Positions 10,651 to 23,158 of a stretch of DNA of 64,000 bases are shown here, in pieces (position 1 is the stretch's first letter; each line of letters starts with the position of its first letter). Source of the stretch: Cristatella mucedo (lineage: Eukaryota > Bryozoa > Phylactolaemata > Cristatellidae); the NCBI GenBank assembly GCA_009760855.2, contig WPIO01000074.1:132001-196000 (forward strand), in the 5' to 3' direction. Position numbers and translations under genes: made by a program. The notes below the pieces were generated by a model. That model did not search any database and was not told where the DNA came from. It worked only from the letters and a program-made list of their open reading frames with translations.

Positions 10651-12961
10651 GCGGTTCGGCCGATCTAAAGCTAATTCTTTGGCCTATTATTATATTTGGC
10701 CTATTATTATTATTATTATTATTATATTCTTTGGCCTAATCTGCATTTCAACGACCGCTGCTCCGCCTGTTGAATGATTGCAGAAACGTATTGCAGACGT
10801 TGTTCTGCACTGCGATGCAAATGCTGCAAATGTGCGTGAGGGTGAGAATGCGGGTAAGGATGCAGCTAGGACGTTATCGACTCTGTGCGGGTGTGACAAC
10901 AATACGCACGTTCGCTGGCGGGCAATGTCCACCTTTGTTTACCGCCAGCGTGGCTCGCTCACATTTACGCACGTGCGTCTGTAGACGCACGCACTGTTGG
11001 TTTCAACGGACACTCCCTGAACAGAAGGTGGCAGAAGGTGCGCCAAAATCCGCTGCAGGGACGGTAAGCTGACGGTGAGCTGAATGCCTCACCCGTCGTA
11101 TGGATCGCGCGACTCGCGGCGGCGACTGCACGTTGACTTTTCGTTCATCGGCGGCTTTAGGAGCTCTTTATAGCTTCCAATTTGCTTCCAATTTATTGCT
11201 TTCAATTTGCGTCCGTGGACTTTTTGGTTGAGTACTCGGCCTCCCTGTTTACCGTCACTGGGATCGGTCCGCTACATCGAGTGTGCCAGGTCCGACGTGC
11301 GCACACACCAAACAAAGCCTCTGATTTAAGTGGCGAGGAAAAGCACAGCTCCTAGTCACGCCCAGCTCAAGTCACAGTCCTAGCCACAGTCACGCCTAGC
11401 TTAAGATTGACGGACAATTGGCGGACAGCAAGGGGGCTTTATCCCAACGCGCCGCCCGTCGAACGACGGTTGTCTTCCCCTGGCCGCGACCGTGCGAGCG
11501 CAGCTTGCCCGCTTCGTGGCCGGCGAAAGTGTCTGAAAAAGCGCCCACTTTCGCGCAGCCGGCCGGCCGGCTGTTTGGGCAGCGAGTCTTCCTGGATACC
11601 TAGTCAGAGTCGTCGTTCCAGACGGACCGTTCCGAACTGGAAACTCGCAGACCGCTGTCGAGCGGAGCTTCATTTATTTTCTTTTATTAATTTATTGTAT
11701 TTCATTATTTTAATTTAGTTTAATTTATTTCATTCATTTTTAATTGCGATTCACGGCTTCCAGCAGACTCCACGTGAGCACGGTGCATAATTTCTCAGCG
11801 CGTATCCGCGCTCCAGGCTCAGGCGCATCCGGGCGCGTGCCGTCGACAATCAAGGAAAATCTGTGCTCGCTGTAGACGTGGCATCAACCAGCGAGCTTCT
11901 TGCGAAGCCTTAGCTCTTTGGAGGCACGCTAGACTTAGCAGCTTAAACTAACGCAACCGCTTTATGGTGTAGCCAACTTTATGCATACAACATATGCTGC
12001 ATATTAGTTTTATACATATAATATAATATTGTATACATATTATATATAAAACATATTTTATGTTACAACATATAGTTACTTTATGATGTAGCTAATTTTG
12101 TGAAAGCGCTAAGCTGCGCCCCTGGCACTAGTGGCCTCGTGACCATCACCTCGTTCTGCTTCTAAAGTGCGGCGGCCTGCTGCGCTCGCCGTAGACACCA
12201 CGGTGCGAGGCGGCGGTCGGCTGTCCGCTCGTTAACCCGCTGGGCGGTCTCCGTCGACGCGAATATTCTTCAGCTGGCGCTCTGCGTCTCGCTGACTCTC
12301 ACTTCATTGGATTGCTGAGTTGAAAGCACCGATGACCGGGCGTTGCTAGTTGAAAATCTCGCCGCAAATCTATGCGGTCGACGTTCACACCTCTGGAAGC
12401 GGACGGCATGGCGACTCACGCTGCGTAACAGCAGCGACTAAGAATGACCTTTGCTAGAGTGTTGTTTTTTAGCTTTGCAAAAGATTGCGTAGCTAATTGC
12501 AGCAGTGGTAGCGACCAATCTCGTTTAATCTTGCTTGAGCGACCAAACCTTTCCTGTGCAGAGTCGTCCTTCGTCTCCCTGTCGCCGCTTTGACGCGTCG
12601 TCTACGTTGGTCTTTGCTCTGCTTGTGAGAGCGCAGTATAGATAGCCCAGATACAGCGCGGCTATGCATATAAATCAAGTTGCCACCAAGGCGTAATTCT
12701 TATCCCTTATTCTCCCTCTTGATATATGCATGGTGTGCTGGGGTTTGGAGCCAAGACGACAGTCATCTAGGTGGGCAGAACCTGCACGAGTTTCACGTAT
12801 GGCGCCGAAACCCGCAAGATGCGCATATTTCTGGGGAAGCGAGGCTGCCGGTGATGAAAAATCATAATCTCGCTTCATGATCTCGCGTTCTTTATTCTCG
12901 CTGCGAACTCGGCGTTTGCTTATCGAGCGGAACTGGGACACATCGTCGTCATGACTGTCGG
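10651..12961. other. No gene recognised
   Basis: Begins with an ATT microsatellite (10,686-10,727). The rest alternates between GC-rich (11,400-11,640; 12,120-12,430) and AT-rich (11,670-11,740; 12,000-12,070) sequence. The overlapping ORFs near 11,400-11,720 are open in several frames because of GC content, and I see no motif in them. Confidence 0.5.
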
Positions 12962-13205
12962 ATAATAATATAATAATAATAATACATTAGCAGGGCGCTG
13001 TCAGAGAGAGCCGAATCTCCTTCTAGGCACTTAACAGATGCTGTGTAGAAAGCATTACCAAATTGTTGTGGTGTCATCCGCAAGTCGCAGACATCGTGTA
13101 AGCAGGTAAATGCAAACGTAGGACGAGTCACAAAGACCTACCAAATGCTGCAATAAGCAAGTGCGCTTTAAGCTTCTTTTTGAATTTCGTCATTTCAGGG
13201 TGTGG
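12962..13205 (-). mobile_element. Degenerate LINE 3' fragment
   Basis: An (AAT)n run followed by a diverged copy of the 3' hairpin ('ctgtcagagagagccgaatctc') and 3' UTR, running into the conserved 'gacctaccaaatgctg' block. Older than the neighbouring copies, judging by its substitutions. Confidence 0.75.
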
Positions 13206-13960
13206 TCTGATTATATTCATGCCGGAACCGCTCCTCTCCTAAACAGCTGCTGGGAGCGTCATCGAGAGGAGCCGGGGCACAGCTCACAGCTGTGGTCCGC
13301 CTCAAACGAGGCGCGGACACAGGCCAGTAACCCGCTGGCGAACAGACGGTGGATTCACCATCGGGGTCGGCCAATGCACAGCGGCAGTCGAGTTGAAGAG
13401 TGGAACGTGTCGAGTGGGAGAAAAAGGGGGCGTCGTTCATCGGCTCCGTGCGTCGTGCAATAAACTGTTGGCGTCTTTCATCGGCTGGCTCTCTGCGTAG
13501 GAGCTCTGGAAGCGTAGGAACTAAAGGCTAAAGGTCTCCAGTGGGTTAGAAGTTTGTACGCGGTTCGCTCGGATGAGGTGGCTTGAGAGTAGGGAGCAGC
13601 CAGCGTCACCGCACGTCACTCTAGATCTGGTGGATCAGATGTCCCACGACCCCGTACTTGCTGACACGCCACTGCGACTGGGTATCCTCGGGATTTAAGC
13701 ATCTGGCGCGAGCTTTTACCGTGTGCAGCAGGCCATCCGCCAACTCGGATGGCCTGCTGCACACGGTAAAAGAAGGGCTCATGCCAAACCTTACTCGAAC
13801 GGCGGCGGATTGACGGCGGATTGCTCTACCGATCTTGACGACGATTAAAGACGGGAAATGATAAGTCGGCGGCGGCCGCCAGCTGAGGTTAGTCGACATG
13901 AGAAAACTTTCGATCGGCGGTCACATGACCGTGACCGGTCACATGACCGGGGCACAGCTC
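13206..13960. other. No gene recognised; contains a strong foldback
   Basis: GC-moderate host sequence. Apart from the foldback at 13,713-13,772 I see no gene or repeat. ORFs at 13,161-13,463 (+) and 13,621-13,899 (-) lack motifs. Confidence 0.45.
13713..13772. repeat. Perfect foldback, 27 bp arms, 6 nt loop
   Basis: Arms 13,713-13,739 and 13,746-13,772 are exact reverse complements, with loop CCAACT. The arms are not part of any repeat I recognise elsewhere in the window. Confidence 0.95.
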
Positions 13961-13964
13961 AATA

Positions 13965-14275
13965 TATCCAATGCGGCATTAAAAACTGCTGTCAGCCAAC
14001 CTTAACACGGTGTCGATATTTGTGACAAGTAATCATGATTCTACAACCTACGCTTGCAGTAATGTTGTGGTCGCAAAATGGTACGGACCTTCATCAACTG
14101 GCTCCTGTGAATCAATGCCATATGTCACCACTAACTACGCTTGTCGTCCGTGCAATAATAGTCCTGGCTTTTCGGATTATATACTACTCGGTGCTGCGGT
14201 CCTGCGGCTCACAACAGATTGACCAATATGTGCTGCCGCCAAGGAACGATTCCCATTGGGCCGAGCACTCACCAC
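13965..14275 (+). pseudogene. Decayed third galaxin-like copy
   Basis: Read on the plus strand with frameshifts, this stretch follows the galaxin-like genes. It starts with an AQY...CG block like the mature N terminus, then jumps to a KWYGPSST block that matches KSYGPSST of both intact genes. Next come a P-Y-x-x-x-N-Y-x-C block, SPGF (genes: VPGF), and a segment whose DNA ('acaacagattgacca') is shared with them. Most cysteines are mutated and the frame is broken, so it cannot be functional. It lies in opposite orientation to the two intact genes and lacks most of the C-terminal repeats. It shows that the family was once larger at this locus. Confidence 0.75.
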
Positions 14276-15475
14276 GATAAACCAGTCTGCGTCCCAACCA
14301 TTAACGCACCACTGATCCAGCTTGCTTAGTAAGCACTGTGCACGATGCCTGTTACAAATAGGTTTCAGGATGATGAGCTTCGTTCCCATTTGGCTTTCGC
14401 ACTGGCTTCTGGCATCTGCTCCGGATTAGGCTCCGGATTAGGCTCCGGATTAGGCTCCGGATTAGGCTCCGGATTAGCTGGCGACGGAGAGACGTGTCTC
14501 GCTTAAAGCCACCGTGCCTTGTCGCCTTGTCGCTCAGTCGCTCGAGCTTGCGTCATTCTATTATCGGCTGTTGTGTTAATCAGTAGAACCGGCAAGGATC
14601 AGCCTTCGCGCTGCGCCTGCCCTGCCCCACACCCTGGCGCCTGCTACTCACACGACGCTGATACTCAGCTTTAGCGCACCGCCTTGCAATCACGTGGGCG
14701 GATTCGAAGTACGGAAGCGGAAGCGGAGATGCGCGCGAACTTTAATTAATTCGCGCTCCGCGCTCCTCCTCCTTCCGCTTCCGCTCCAAGCGAGGTTGGC
14801 TAGACCGCCTTAGCATATGGGGGTTACAGCGCATGGCTGGCCGCATTTTCTCGGAGCATTTCCACACCTCCCGCCATTTGCTAAATGAACACCAAATGCG
14901 CCGAGTCAATCTCAGCCCCAACACTGTCTGGTCGTCAATCCAGCCTGGTATGTACGGTTGCAATTTAGTTTTGGCAATGCGTGGATGCACGATATCCGAC
15001 ATCAAATAAATCCATCACCTGAGAATGTGTTTGCAGGCAGACTTTCTAAACGCAAATACACAATTGACTCAATTTTAGTTGGAGCAGGAATTCCAATCCA
15101 TTCGCTATTAAGATATTCTTATTCAAAAAACTGTTGCATGCTCATTGCTGTGCAAGTTTATTTGACACGTAGCATCGTTAAGAACGCCCCCGTAGCAAGC
15201 ATCAGCTTCTAATTTTTTTCACGCAATCATCGATCTAGCCATCTAAATCAACCCTACTACTATGCTCCTTCGGCAACCTAGGTTTTTCTCAAATATCTGT
15301 TAGCAGCACTTCAGTTTGTTGGAGACATGGAAGAACCTCCAGCTGCAATCACATCAAACAAACTTCTTCTTATATCGATCTCAAAACTTTAAATAGTCAG
15401 TGCATGCAGAAATGGCATTACTAAAACCTCTAGAGGCACGCACTATGCAGCTGATCGTGTTCAATTTTGACATTA
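14276..15475. other. No gene recognised; short 12 bp array
   Basis: Includes the 12 bp array listed separately and an imperfect inverted repeat around 14,710-14,790 (GGAAGCGGAAGCGGAG against CTTCCGCTTCCGCTCC). No convincing ORF. Confidence 0.45.
14419..14476. repeat. 12 bp tandem repeat, about 5 units
   Basis: CTCCGGATTAGG repeated head to tail almost without change. Confidence 0.95.
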
Positions 15476-15479
15476 AATG

Positions 15480-15870
15480 CAAGAGGAGAATTTGAGCAGC
15501 TTCCGTCCAGTCTTCTTTCTGCCGTTCCTGTCAAAGACGCTTGAACAAGAAGTTGGCAGGCTAGCTAAATTTGTATATTAAAACTTTAAACCTAGCAAGT
15601 ACGCTCCTGTCTGATTTTAGAGCTCACCAGTCCACGGCGCCAGCATCGCTTGTGGCAACGACCGTCTCAGGAATGCAGACTTGAGTAGCCAACGACGAAG
15701 AAGTAGAGTCTCTACTTCTTCGTCGTTTGCCTGATGCTTCGTCAGCGTGCGATCCTACTGATCGCCGAGTCCTTTCTCGATCGCCTCTCATCTCGCCCGG
15801 GCATCACTGGCACTGCATTGCAATGCTTCTAGGTCCTACCTCAGTTGGAGACTCTGGAGTGTTGATGCGA
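15480..15870 (+). mobile_element. LINE reverse transcriptase fragment
   Basis: Plus-strand piece of the L2-like LINE. It covers the finger block with 'tcttctttctgccgttcctg', then part of the palm with 'cgcctctcatctcgcccggg' and 'ggtcctacctcagttggaga'. The middle is deleted and replaced by a foldback (15,691-15,727). It ends abruptly near 15,870. Confidence 0.8.
15691..15727. repeat. Perfect foldback, 18 bp arms, 1 nt loop
   Basis: Arms 15,691-15,708 and 15,710-15,727, inside a LINE fragment. Confidence 0.95.
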
Positions 15871-16719
15871 CGGACGAACGCTATCCGAGAATAAACCGAA
15901 GTGAGTCGGGGCTCTGGGTGCTTCATGTACCTCTTCCTGTCCTGGTTTATACTCTACCTCTATCTCTTGCCGGAGCATCGTTGTGGATTTTTTCCACTTT
16001 GGTACTTTTAGTGCGACTGCTGCTTCATATTTTGTGGCTGCTATCTTCGCGTGCTCACGACGATTGACGAGTAAAATAGATTGGTGCAGCAGTAGTCCCC
16101 TTACGGTCACGTGACTATGCCGGCTCTCCATACCTTTGCATCTCTCTAAAAGCATTCTCATTCTACAAACTAATTCTCCTCATTCTACAAACATGGACCA
16201 CTCTGTTGATGGAGGTCATGCTTATAGAGTAGTTTACTAAACATTACGCCTAATCATTGATCTCAGAACACCTCTCGAAGGCGGTATAAGTATACAAGAT
16301 TAACCCTTCAGCTTGTACTACCCAATACTCCAGTGGCGTGTGGACAAAGTGGGCACACTATCTTCCAACGCTAAGCACTCATAAAAACTTCCGCCTTTAC
16401 AATCTTCCTCAGCTCGATCGCACCAACATGGATGGCGTTTCAGTCAGCGATTAAATACCAGCTGCACTTAAAGTTAATGCCTAGCTTATCGGTACTCTAT
16501 GGGCGGGTTGTCACGTATTTACATTCACTTTTCTATACCTATGATATCATAGCTCAGTCAGATGCTTGCTTTCACCGATGGAATTGTCCGTGATCTCGAT
16601 CTCTTGTCATCCAAGCTGTGATCGAGAGCGACCGGCAGGCGCAAGCATTGTTCATGTAACCAGAAGATCATTTTCGCTCTTGTAGGGCGCCACGAAAATA
16701 TGAAATGATCCCCCCCCCG
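15871..16719. other. No gene recognised
   Basis: Between two LINE pieces. Part of 16,315-16,700 resembles 32,730-33,300 in order and wording (a stretch on cactc/gtgtg, then 'cactcataaaaacttccgcc' against 'cactcatgaaacgtccgcc', then 'gatgcttg' and 'gatct' blocks), so it is a dispersed repeat of unknown type. No ORF with a motif. Confidence 0.4.
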
Positions 16720-16993
16720 AGAAATGCAGATCGAGCAGGTGCTCTGCTTGTTGGCTAGTTGTTCTCGATCTTTCAGCAGCTTTTGATGCAGTCGATCACA
16801 AAAACCTTCTGTAGTGCCTTTCATCTCGGCTAAATGTCAATGACTTAGCACTACAATATTTCAGGCTCTCTATCTCAGTTGGACAATGCTGACCATCGAT
16901 GAAAACGGACAACGTTTGTCCGAGGAATCACTGAAGTACAAGTGATTTACTCCTCGGGGCTCTGCGCTTGTCTGCTTCTTTTCACGGTTTATG

Positions 16994-17049
<56 letters not shown>

Positions 17050-18168
17050 TTGTCTTGCCGGCGCGATTATTATTGGGCTTTCACTTCTACGAAAATAACA
17101 CTCAGTTGTACCTCTGCTTTGATCCCTCTCAGCCATCCAGAATGTCAAATTTTCTCAACTTCTTTGGTTCACGTATTGATGACATTCACACATGGATGAC
17201 AGCTAACTTTATCAAATTGGGTGATGATAAAGTCAACTTACTAGTTATCGGCAAATCAAGTTTGATTCGGAAATTGGAAAACTAAACGCTCAAAATCGGC
17301 TCTGCCAGCATAACTCCTTTTATATCTGCACGAAAACTATGTGTCCTGCTCCAAAGTTAACCTTCATTAGATTATCACAAATGCTCCACAGTTAAATCCT
17401 CCTACTTTCAGCTGTATAAAATGCTAATCTTCGGGCTTGCATCGACAGAATATTTAGTTTTAATTGCTCCATGCATTTGCCAAAGCCCGTCTCAACTTCT
17501 GCACCTACCTGTTTGCTGTTCCACCGGCCTGTGCAATCACGCACTTATAGTTGGTGCAAAACGCTGCATTCAGGCTTGCCCGTCGTGAGCGTCACTGCTG
17601 CTAACTCATACCACTTCTAGCAGACCGGCACTGGCTGCCAGTAAAGCAACGCATCTCCTTTAAGGTTCTGTCACTTAATTTTAGATTCCTTCATTGTCTG
17701 CAGCCGGTATAGCTATCGGAGTTACTCTTCCACCAGACTAGGCATCGCTTTTCTGAATCTAATCGTGTACCTATACCTCGTACAAACCTCAAATCCTTTG
17801 TAGACCTGTAGCCTGTAGTTCGTATGCTCCCAAAGCTCCGGAACTCACTCCAGACTGACGTCACGACATCCCCTGATTTGAGGGCATTTAAAAAGAAGCT
17901 AAAAATGCATCTGCTTGTCTCAGCATTTTTTCGACGCATGTCATTCATCCTGTATGTATTTATGAGTGCTGACGCCCGTGGATGTTGCCACTACACATAT
18001 TTGCATGTTGACCCTGTGCATGCTGTCACGTCTAACCACGTTAGGCTTGCTGACGTTGAGAATTCTGCGACTAACCATGCGACCATGCTTCCTTTACAGC
18101 ATGTGTAAAGTGCCTAGGAAAATATAAAATTCCCTGAGGGTGCTATACAAATGTAGAATTCTTATTAT
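16720..18168 (+). mobile_element. L2-like LINE copy with (CT)n insertion
   Basis: Plus-strand, decayed. It has the palm block 'gatctttcagcagcttttga' near 16,770, then a (CT)n run at 16,997-17,047 in place of part of the RT. After that come the region after YADD (17,090-17,290), the C-terminal block near 17,600, and the 3' UTR with terminal hairpin ('cctgagggtgctatacaaatg') ending near 18,165. Confidence 0.85.
16997..17047. repeat. (CT)n microsatellite
   Basis: Uninterrupted CT dinucleotides inside a LINE copy. The overlapping Ser/Leu-rich and Arg/Glu-rich ORFs are artefacts of this run. Confidence 0.95.
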
Positions 18169-18477
18169 CATTGTCGTTATTTCAGCTCTTGGAAGAGGCA
18201 TAAAATCGAGGCGTAGTGCGTAAGAACGTAAGTGAGGCGCGCTATTACAGCTAGCGCATCCCGAACGACGTCCTTATATAGTGAAAAAGTAAAAAAAAAT
18301 TCCGGTAATTTTCCACTAACTAACTTATCCACTAAATTAATTAATCAATTTAAATTAATTAAATAATAACTATAAAATTAATCATTATTAAATTGTCCAC
18401 TGGCTAACTTACTTACTAAATTAATTTAATTACTTAAATATTACTTACAAAAATTAATAATTCCTAAGCGGTCCACT
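18169..18477. other. AT-rich stretch, no gene
   Basis: TAATTAA-rich sequence. The part from 18,160 ('gttatttcagctcttggaag') resembles 33,335 onward and marks a dispersed repeat. Confidence 0.5.
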
Positions 18478-18662
18478 AACCATACGTGCATGCTGACCCT
18501 GTGCATGTCGCCCGTAACCATGTTATTACTCTCGCCGTTTATTGAGCATGCTACAAATAACCGTTCGATCGTGCTTCCCTTGCAGCAAATCTAAAGTGCC
18601 TAGACAAAGATTTAAGTTCTCTGAGGTTGCTGTATCAAATGTATCATTATTATTTTTATTGT
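18478..18662 (+). mobile_element. LINE 3' fragment
   Basis: 3' UTR units (gcatgctgaccctgtgcatg), the terminal hairpin, and a short ATT-type tail in plus orientation. Confidence 0.85.
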
Positions 18663-19224
18663 TAATACTATTACGTGTGCCAGCGTCATTCGAATTTAAA
18701 GGTCTTCCTCCCAAAGTAAGGGCACCTAGTGCGCCAAGCGGATCGACCGAAAGGCCAATAACATGCAGCGGCGACGTCTGAGGCAGAAGACTGATGACAG
18801 GCAGGTGCGGCAAATCTAGGGAATTCCGGCGCTGCTTGGTAGGCAGATAGCTTTCGCTTAGCCGGCGGCTGATACGTGCACCTGCGACTTACGGTAATGA
18901 CTCGGAGAGAGCAATTCATCCGCTCCTAACTGGTGAGAGCGCAATCGGCGATTCGCGGGGCGGCTCGACTCTGCAGCCGAGCAACAGCTGAATAGCCCGG
19001 CCCTCGCTGACATTGACGCAGGTCTATCTAGAGATAAGGAAAAAGTATCGTCCGCGCATGCCTGCACATGCCCTCCGTGGGCTTTCCTCTGGCCAGCGTG
19101 GGCCGGATGGGTGCAAGCTGTACAAACCAAGCTGATTCTAAATCTATAGCGCAGCGAAATCGGATTCTATGTAATTGCATACAGGCCAGCCTCATTCTCG
19201 GCCGGTAAATGCAGCACCCACTCG

Positions 19225-19340
19225 CTAAGCGGCAGCTGCCGCAGCAGCGATGGCGGCTACGGAAGCAGCTGCCGCAGCAGCAGCGATGGCGGCGGCAGCA
19301 GCGATGGCGGCAGCAGCAGCGATGGCAGCAGCAGCAGCGA
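19225..19340. repeat. GCA/GCGATG imperfect triplet array
   Basis: Runs of GCAGCAGCGATGGCG units. On the plus strand they spell alanine and methionine only. I regard the ORF as a product of the repeat. Confidence 0.85.
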
Positions 19341-19366
19341 AGCTAGTTATTCGACGAAGGACGATA

Positions 19367-19415
19367 AAGAAGGAGCCATCTTTCCGGACGACGTTCGGCA
19401 AGATGGCTCCTTCTT
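19367..19415. repeat. Foldback, 16 bp arms, 17 nt loop
   Basis: Arms 19,367-19,382 and 19,400-19,415 are exact reverse complements. Confidence 0.9.
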
Positions 19416-19542
19416 CGTCCCCTCCTTCCCCGGTGGATGCAGCTCCGGTAAATGTCGACTAGCTTAATCACCGGCGGCAACTGCTCGAGAGAGCTTTGGC
19501 GATCCGTAGACGGTTCCGTACAGGCGCTGAGGTTAGAGTGGC

Positions 19543-19574
19543 GAGCTCGGCTCGTCACGTGACGAGCCGAGCTC
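19543..19574. repeat. 32 bp perfect palindrome, no loop
   Basis: Two 16 bp arms meet at CACGTG with no spacer. Confidence 0.95.
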
Positions 19575-19614
19575 AGGCGAGCTTTGCCGCGCCAGCTTCG
19601 GAGCCGGAATCCGG

Positions 19615-19647
19615 CGGCTCCGGCGATCCGTCCGATCGCCGGAGCCG
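19615..19647. repeat. Foldback, 14 bp arms, 5 nt loop
   Basis: CGGCTCCGGCGATC, loop CGTCC, then the reverse complement. Confidence 0.9.
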
Positions 19648-20215
19648 GCACGGCTTTGTATGGCTTTCCGTAACGCACGTCTACCCAAGATGGCGGTGCG
19701 CTGCATCCTAATTCTTCCCGATAGCCGACGAAGATTCTTGAGCACTGACATCGAAAAACTAATGCGGGCAATCACGCAGTTACATGACAGCCTAACCCTG
19801 ATGTCTTGTATAAACGGTCAAAGGTGCAAGCACTTCAAGACCCCAGAGCGTGTGTTCAGGTCTTGCCGCCTATGATTCTCTACGTTGCCCGATATAAGTT
19901 AGGTGATTTCCAGTAAAGCTCGTCAGCTCTTTGATTAGCGACGCTCCTTTTAATACAGTGCCCCTTCCTTCAAGTTTAGCCTGGTCGCACCCTGCAGCTC
20001 CCACTTACAAAATGTTGCTTCCACCCCTCTGCCCTAAAAAAGCTTCAATGACGGCTACTTCCGCCGCACGCGCAGGCACTTCCGCGTTTACAGAGCCGCG
20101 TGCAAGCGAGAGCGCTCACTCTCTGGAGTGCTAGTGGTGCGACGACAGTTTTCTTTTTTATCCCGTCCTCAGTTGCGACGTCCGTGGTGGCGAGCAGGTG
20201 AGCGACACTTCTTTC

Positions 20216-20243
20216 ACTCACTTCCAACCAGTTGGAAGTGAGT
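20216..20243. repeat. Foldback, 13 bp arms, 2 nt loop
   Basis: ACTCACTTCCAAC, loop CA, then the reverse complement. Confidence 0.9.
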
Positions 20244-21513
20244 CCGGAAATGAGCCCGGAAATGAGCCGAAGCCATTTTTGCTCTTACCAACTGCTCGTA
20301 ACGAAACGTCGCTCGACGGCGCACGATGACCCATTCGTTCGGCATGCGGATCGGCCGCCGCTGGGTCCGAGCTTGAGATCGTCTTTCTCTCTTGCACGCC
20401 TCTGAGCCTCTGCGGCAGCGGCGGCGGCGGCGGCGCCGCGACGTGTCAGCGACGAGAGCATTGGCGATGGCGGCGGCGGCGACAGCGGCATCCGGACCCG
20501 AACAATGCCGAGCCTCGGACGCTCAGTCAGACGCTATCGCCCGGCCGCAACCGGCTTAAAGTCAATGCCACACCCTAAGTTCGCAATAAATCATAAATCT
20601 CGTGTGGCAGCCGCTCTAGCGAGCGAGCTTAGTGTCCTCCTCTGCCTCTTCCTCTCGGAACTAAGCGGCATTAATGGTATTTATAATAATCAATTAATGT
20701 ATATATATATATATATATATATATACATTAATTAATTAGTAGCAGTAATGGCGGCAGCCCAGCGGCTGACGGGTGAACGTTCACTAGCGAAAGATCAACG
20801 CGGCGGCCGCGAACGGCGAACCTTCCGCTGCCTAGACGACGGCGGCCATTTGCAGGTACTGGTTACTAAGTCTGTCCTCTGGGGTTTCCTTGTCGAGGGC
20901 TCGGAAACCGTCGTACATTAAGCTCGTCTCATCTCGTGCATCTTTCCGCCTTTCCGTCTCTTTCCGCCTTTTTTCCGTCTCTTTCCGCCTTCTTTTTCCG
21001 TCTCTTTCCGCTTTATCAAGTGCATTATTATTATTATTATTATTCTAAGGCATTCGCTGAGCTTCGATATCGCTCCTCGCCTTCTTTATTAGCTTTGTCT
21101 TTCTCCAGTTGCGCAGTCGCTAACCGACGACGGCGACTGCGTTTCAGTCGAGCTTCGGCACCGAGTGGCTGTAAGCTTAAGCTTAAGCTGGGCTTGCCGT
21201 CTCGTTGTTGACCGCGACAGGCGCGCGCACGCGCGCTCTGCTCACTATACTTCCGTTTTTTGTTCCCACTCGATCGCTGCCAAAAACTCGCCGACACTCC
21301 GCGACGGCGGGTGGGCGGGCTGAAACTCGCGGATTATACGAAGACGCTGCACAAGCGAAACTACGCAGCCCTCCCTCAGCGAAGGATCGCGGGCAGATTC
21401 CGTTCGGCCGCGTCTGTCGCTTTCGAAAAGCTGTTGAAGCACGTGACTTCCGGTCACGTCGGTCGCGCTCAATCAGGCAGCGCCCCTGGCGGGCCTTCTC
21501 CCGGGAGGTAACG

Positions 21514-21563
21514 GGGCTCTCGTCCCCCTTCGCGGTCAGGGCCGCGAAGGGGGACGAGAGCCC
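21514..21563. repeat. Perfect foldback, 22 bp arms, 6 nt loop
   Basis: Arms 21,514-21,535 and 21,542-21,563, loop TCAGGG. Confidence 0.95.
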
Positions 21564-21774
21564 TGCGGTGGGCGGGCCATTCTTGTATTGCCTGCTGCAA
21601 GCTGATCGCCTGCGGCAAGCTGAGCTGAGAGCCGCTAAAGGCACCTCAGCCGCTATTTAAATGAGGCGTTCGAATCGTAATCTTTTCCAATGATAAAAAT
21701 TGATCATAGATAGCTGAGAGAGTGCACGCTGCTGGAGTGCCCTGTCCGAACTCTGGAAAAAACAAAGTCACAGA

Positions 21775-22440
21775 TTGTGCATTTGCGGCATTCCGCCTAG
21801 ACTCCTGTAACTCGCTGCTTACTGCTGGTCTGCGAAATCTGGCGCTTGCAGCTGGTGCAAAACTATGCAGCCAGGCTTGTCTGTAGTGAGCGTCGCGGTT
21901 GCCACATTACTCCACTTCTCGCCGACCTGCACTGGCTCCCAGTCAAGCAACGGATTGACTTCAAGGTTTTGTCGCTCACTTTTAGGTCCCTTCACTCCAT
22001 GGCTCCAGCCTATCTCTCAGATATACTACCCATCAGGCCAAGCATCGTACCACCCGCTTTTCGGAATCCAACAGTCTACCAATACTTCGTGCAAGCCTTA
22101 AATCCTTTGGAGACCGTGCATTTAGTTCGTATGCTCCCAAAGCCTAGAACTCCCTCCCGACCTGCGTCAGAACATCCCCTGACCTGACCACATTTAAAAA
22201 AAACTTAAAAACACACCTATTTAGGACAGCATTTAGTGGGTCCCTGTGATTCATCCTTCATGTGCTTACGCGTGCTGACACTGTGCATGCTGCCACTAAC
22301 CACATTTGCATGCAGACCCTGTGCATGTCACCCATAACCATATTATTCATTTTCTTTGTTTTTCAAGCATGATTTTATTTACCATTCAATTGCATTTCCC
22401 TTTGCAGCAAACGTAAAGAACGCCTAGAGAGAGATTGAAC
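21775..22440 (+). mobile_element. LINE 3' half
   Basis: Plus-strand C-terminal RT block ([20 protein letters not shown], 21,930-21,990), then the 3' UTR with the GCATGCTGAC-type units (22,260-22,340) and the first half of the terminal hairpin. A 22 bp stretch ('aacgcctagagagagattga' plus 'ac') is repeated at 22,418 and 22,441, where a second LINE copy follows directly. Confidence 0.9.
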
Positions 22441-22985
22441 AAACGCCTAGAGAGAGATTGAACGGATCGACTTCAAGGTCTTGCCACTCATTTTTAGTTC
22501 CGTTCATTCTGTGGCTCCAGCCTACCTATCAGATGTACTACCCCACTAGAGTAAGCATCGTACCACCCGCTTTTCGGAATCCAATTGCTTGCCTATACCT
22601 CGTACAAACCTCAAATCTTTTGGAGACCGTGCCTTTGGTTCGTATGCTCCCAAAGCCTGGAACTCACTCCCGACTTGCGTCACGAAATCCTCTGACTTGA
22701 CCACATTTACAAAGAAACTAAAAACGCATCTATTCATCATAGCATTTAGTGGGTTCCTGTGATTCGTCCTTCATGTGCTCGTGCGTGCTGAAACTATGCA
22801 CGCTACCACTAACCGCACTTTGTGTTGACCCTGTGCATGTCGCCCCTAACCATGTTATTCTTGCTGTTTATTGAGCATGCTACCACTAACTATTCGATCA
22901 TGCTTCCTTTGCAGCAAACGTAAAGGGCCTAGAAAGAGATTGAGTTCTCTGAGGGCACTATATCAAATGCATTATTATTATTAGT
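22441..22985 (+). mobile_element. Second LINE 3' fragment, directly abutting
   Basis: Picks up at 'cggatcgacttcaaggtctt' and runs through the C-terminal block and 3' UTR to the hairpin and ATT tail near 22,985. The head-to-tail order suggests recombination between copies or insertion of one copy into the tail of another. Confidence 0.85.
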
Positions 22986-23158
22986 ATTTTACTGACTCAC
23001 AGATCTTTCCAAATTTCTCTTTGGTTTGGGTGTGGGGTGACTCTGTTGACTACTGTATGCGCACCGAAAGCACCAGCTGTTTAGCCTTTTAAGCCTTACA
23101 CTTTTAGTGAGCTGCAGAAAACGCTCCAACGTAATGCCTGCTCAGCGAGAGTGGCCTT
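22986..23158. other. No gene recognised
   Basis: Short unique stretch between LINE fragments. Confidence 0.4.

Larger units (their letters stand above)
18663..21769. other. No gene recognised; GC-rich with foldbacks and triplet runs
   Basis: Mostly GC-rich. It contains a (GCAGCAGCGATGGCG)-type array (19,225-19,340), foldbacks at 19,367, 19,543, 19,616, 20,216 and 21,514, a (TA)n run (20,698-20,726), and a small ATT run (21,026-21,043). Many long ORFs overlap on both strands, which is expected from GC content. None has a domain I recognise. Confidence 0.5.
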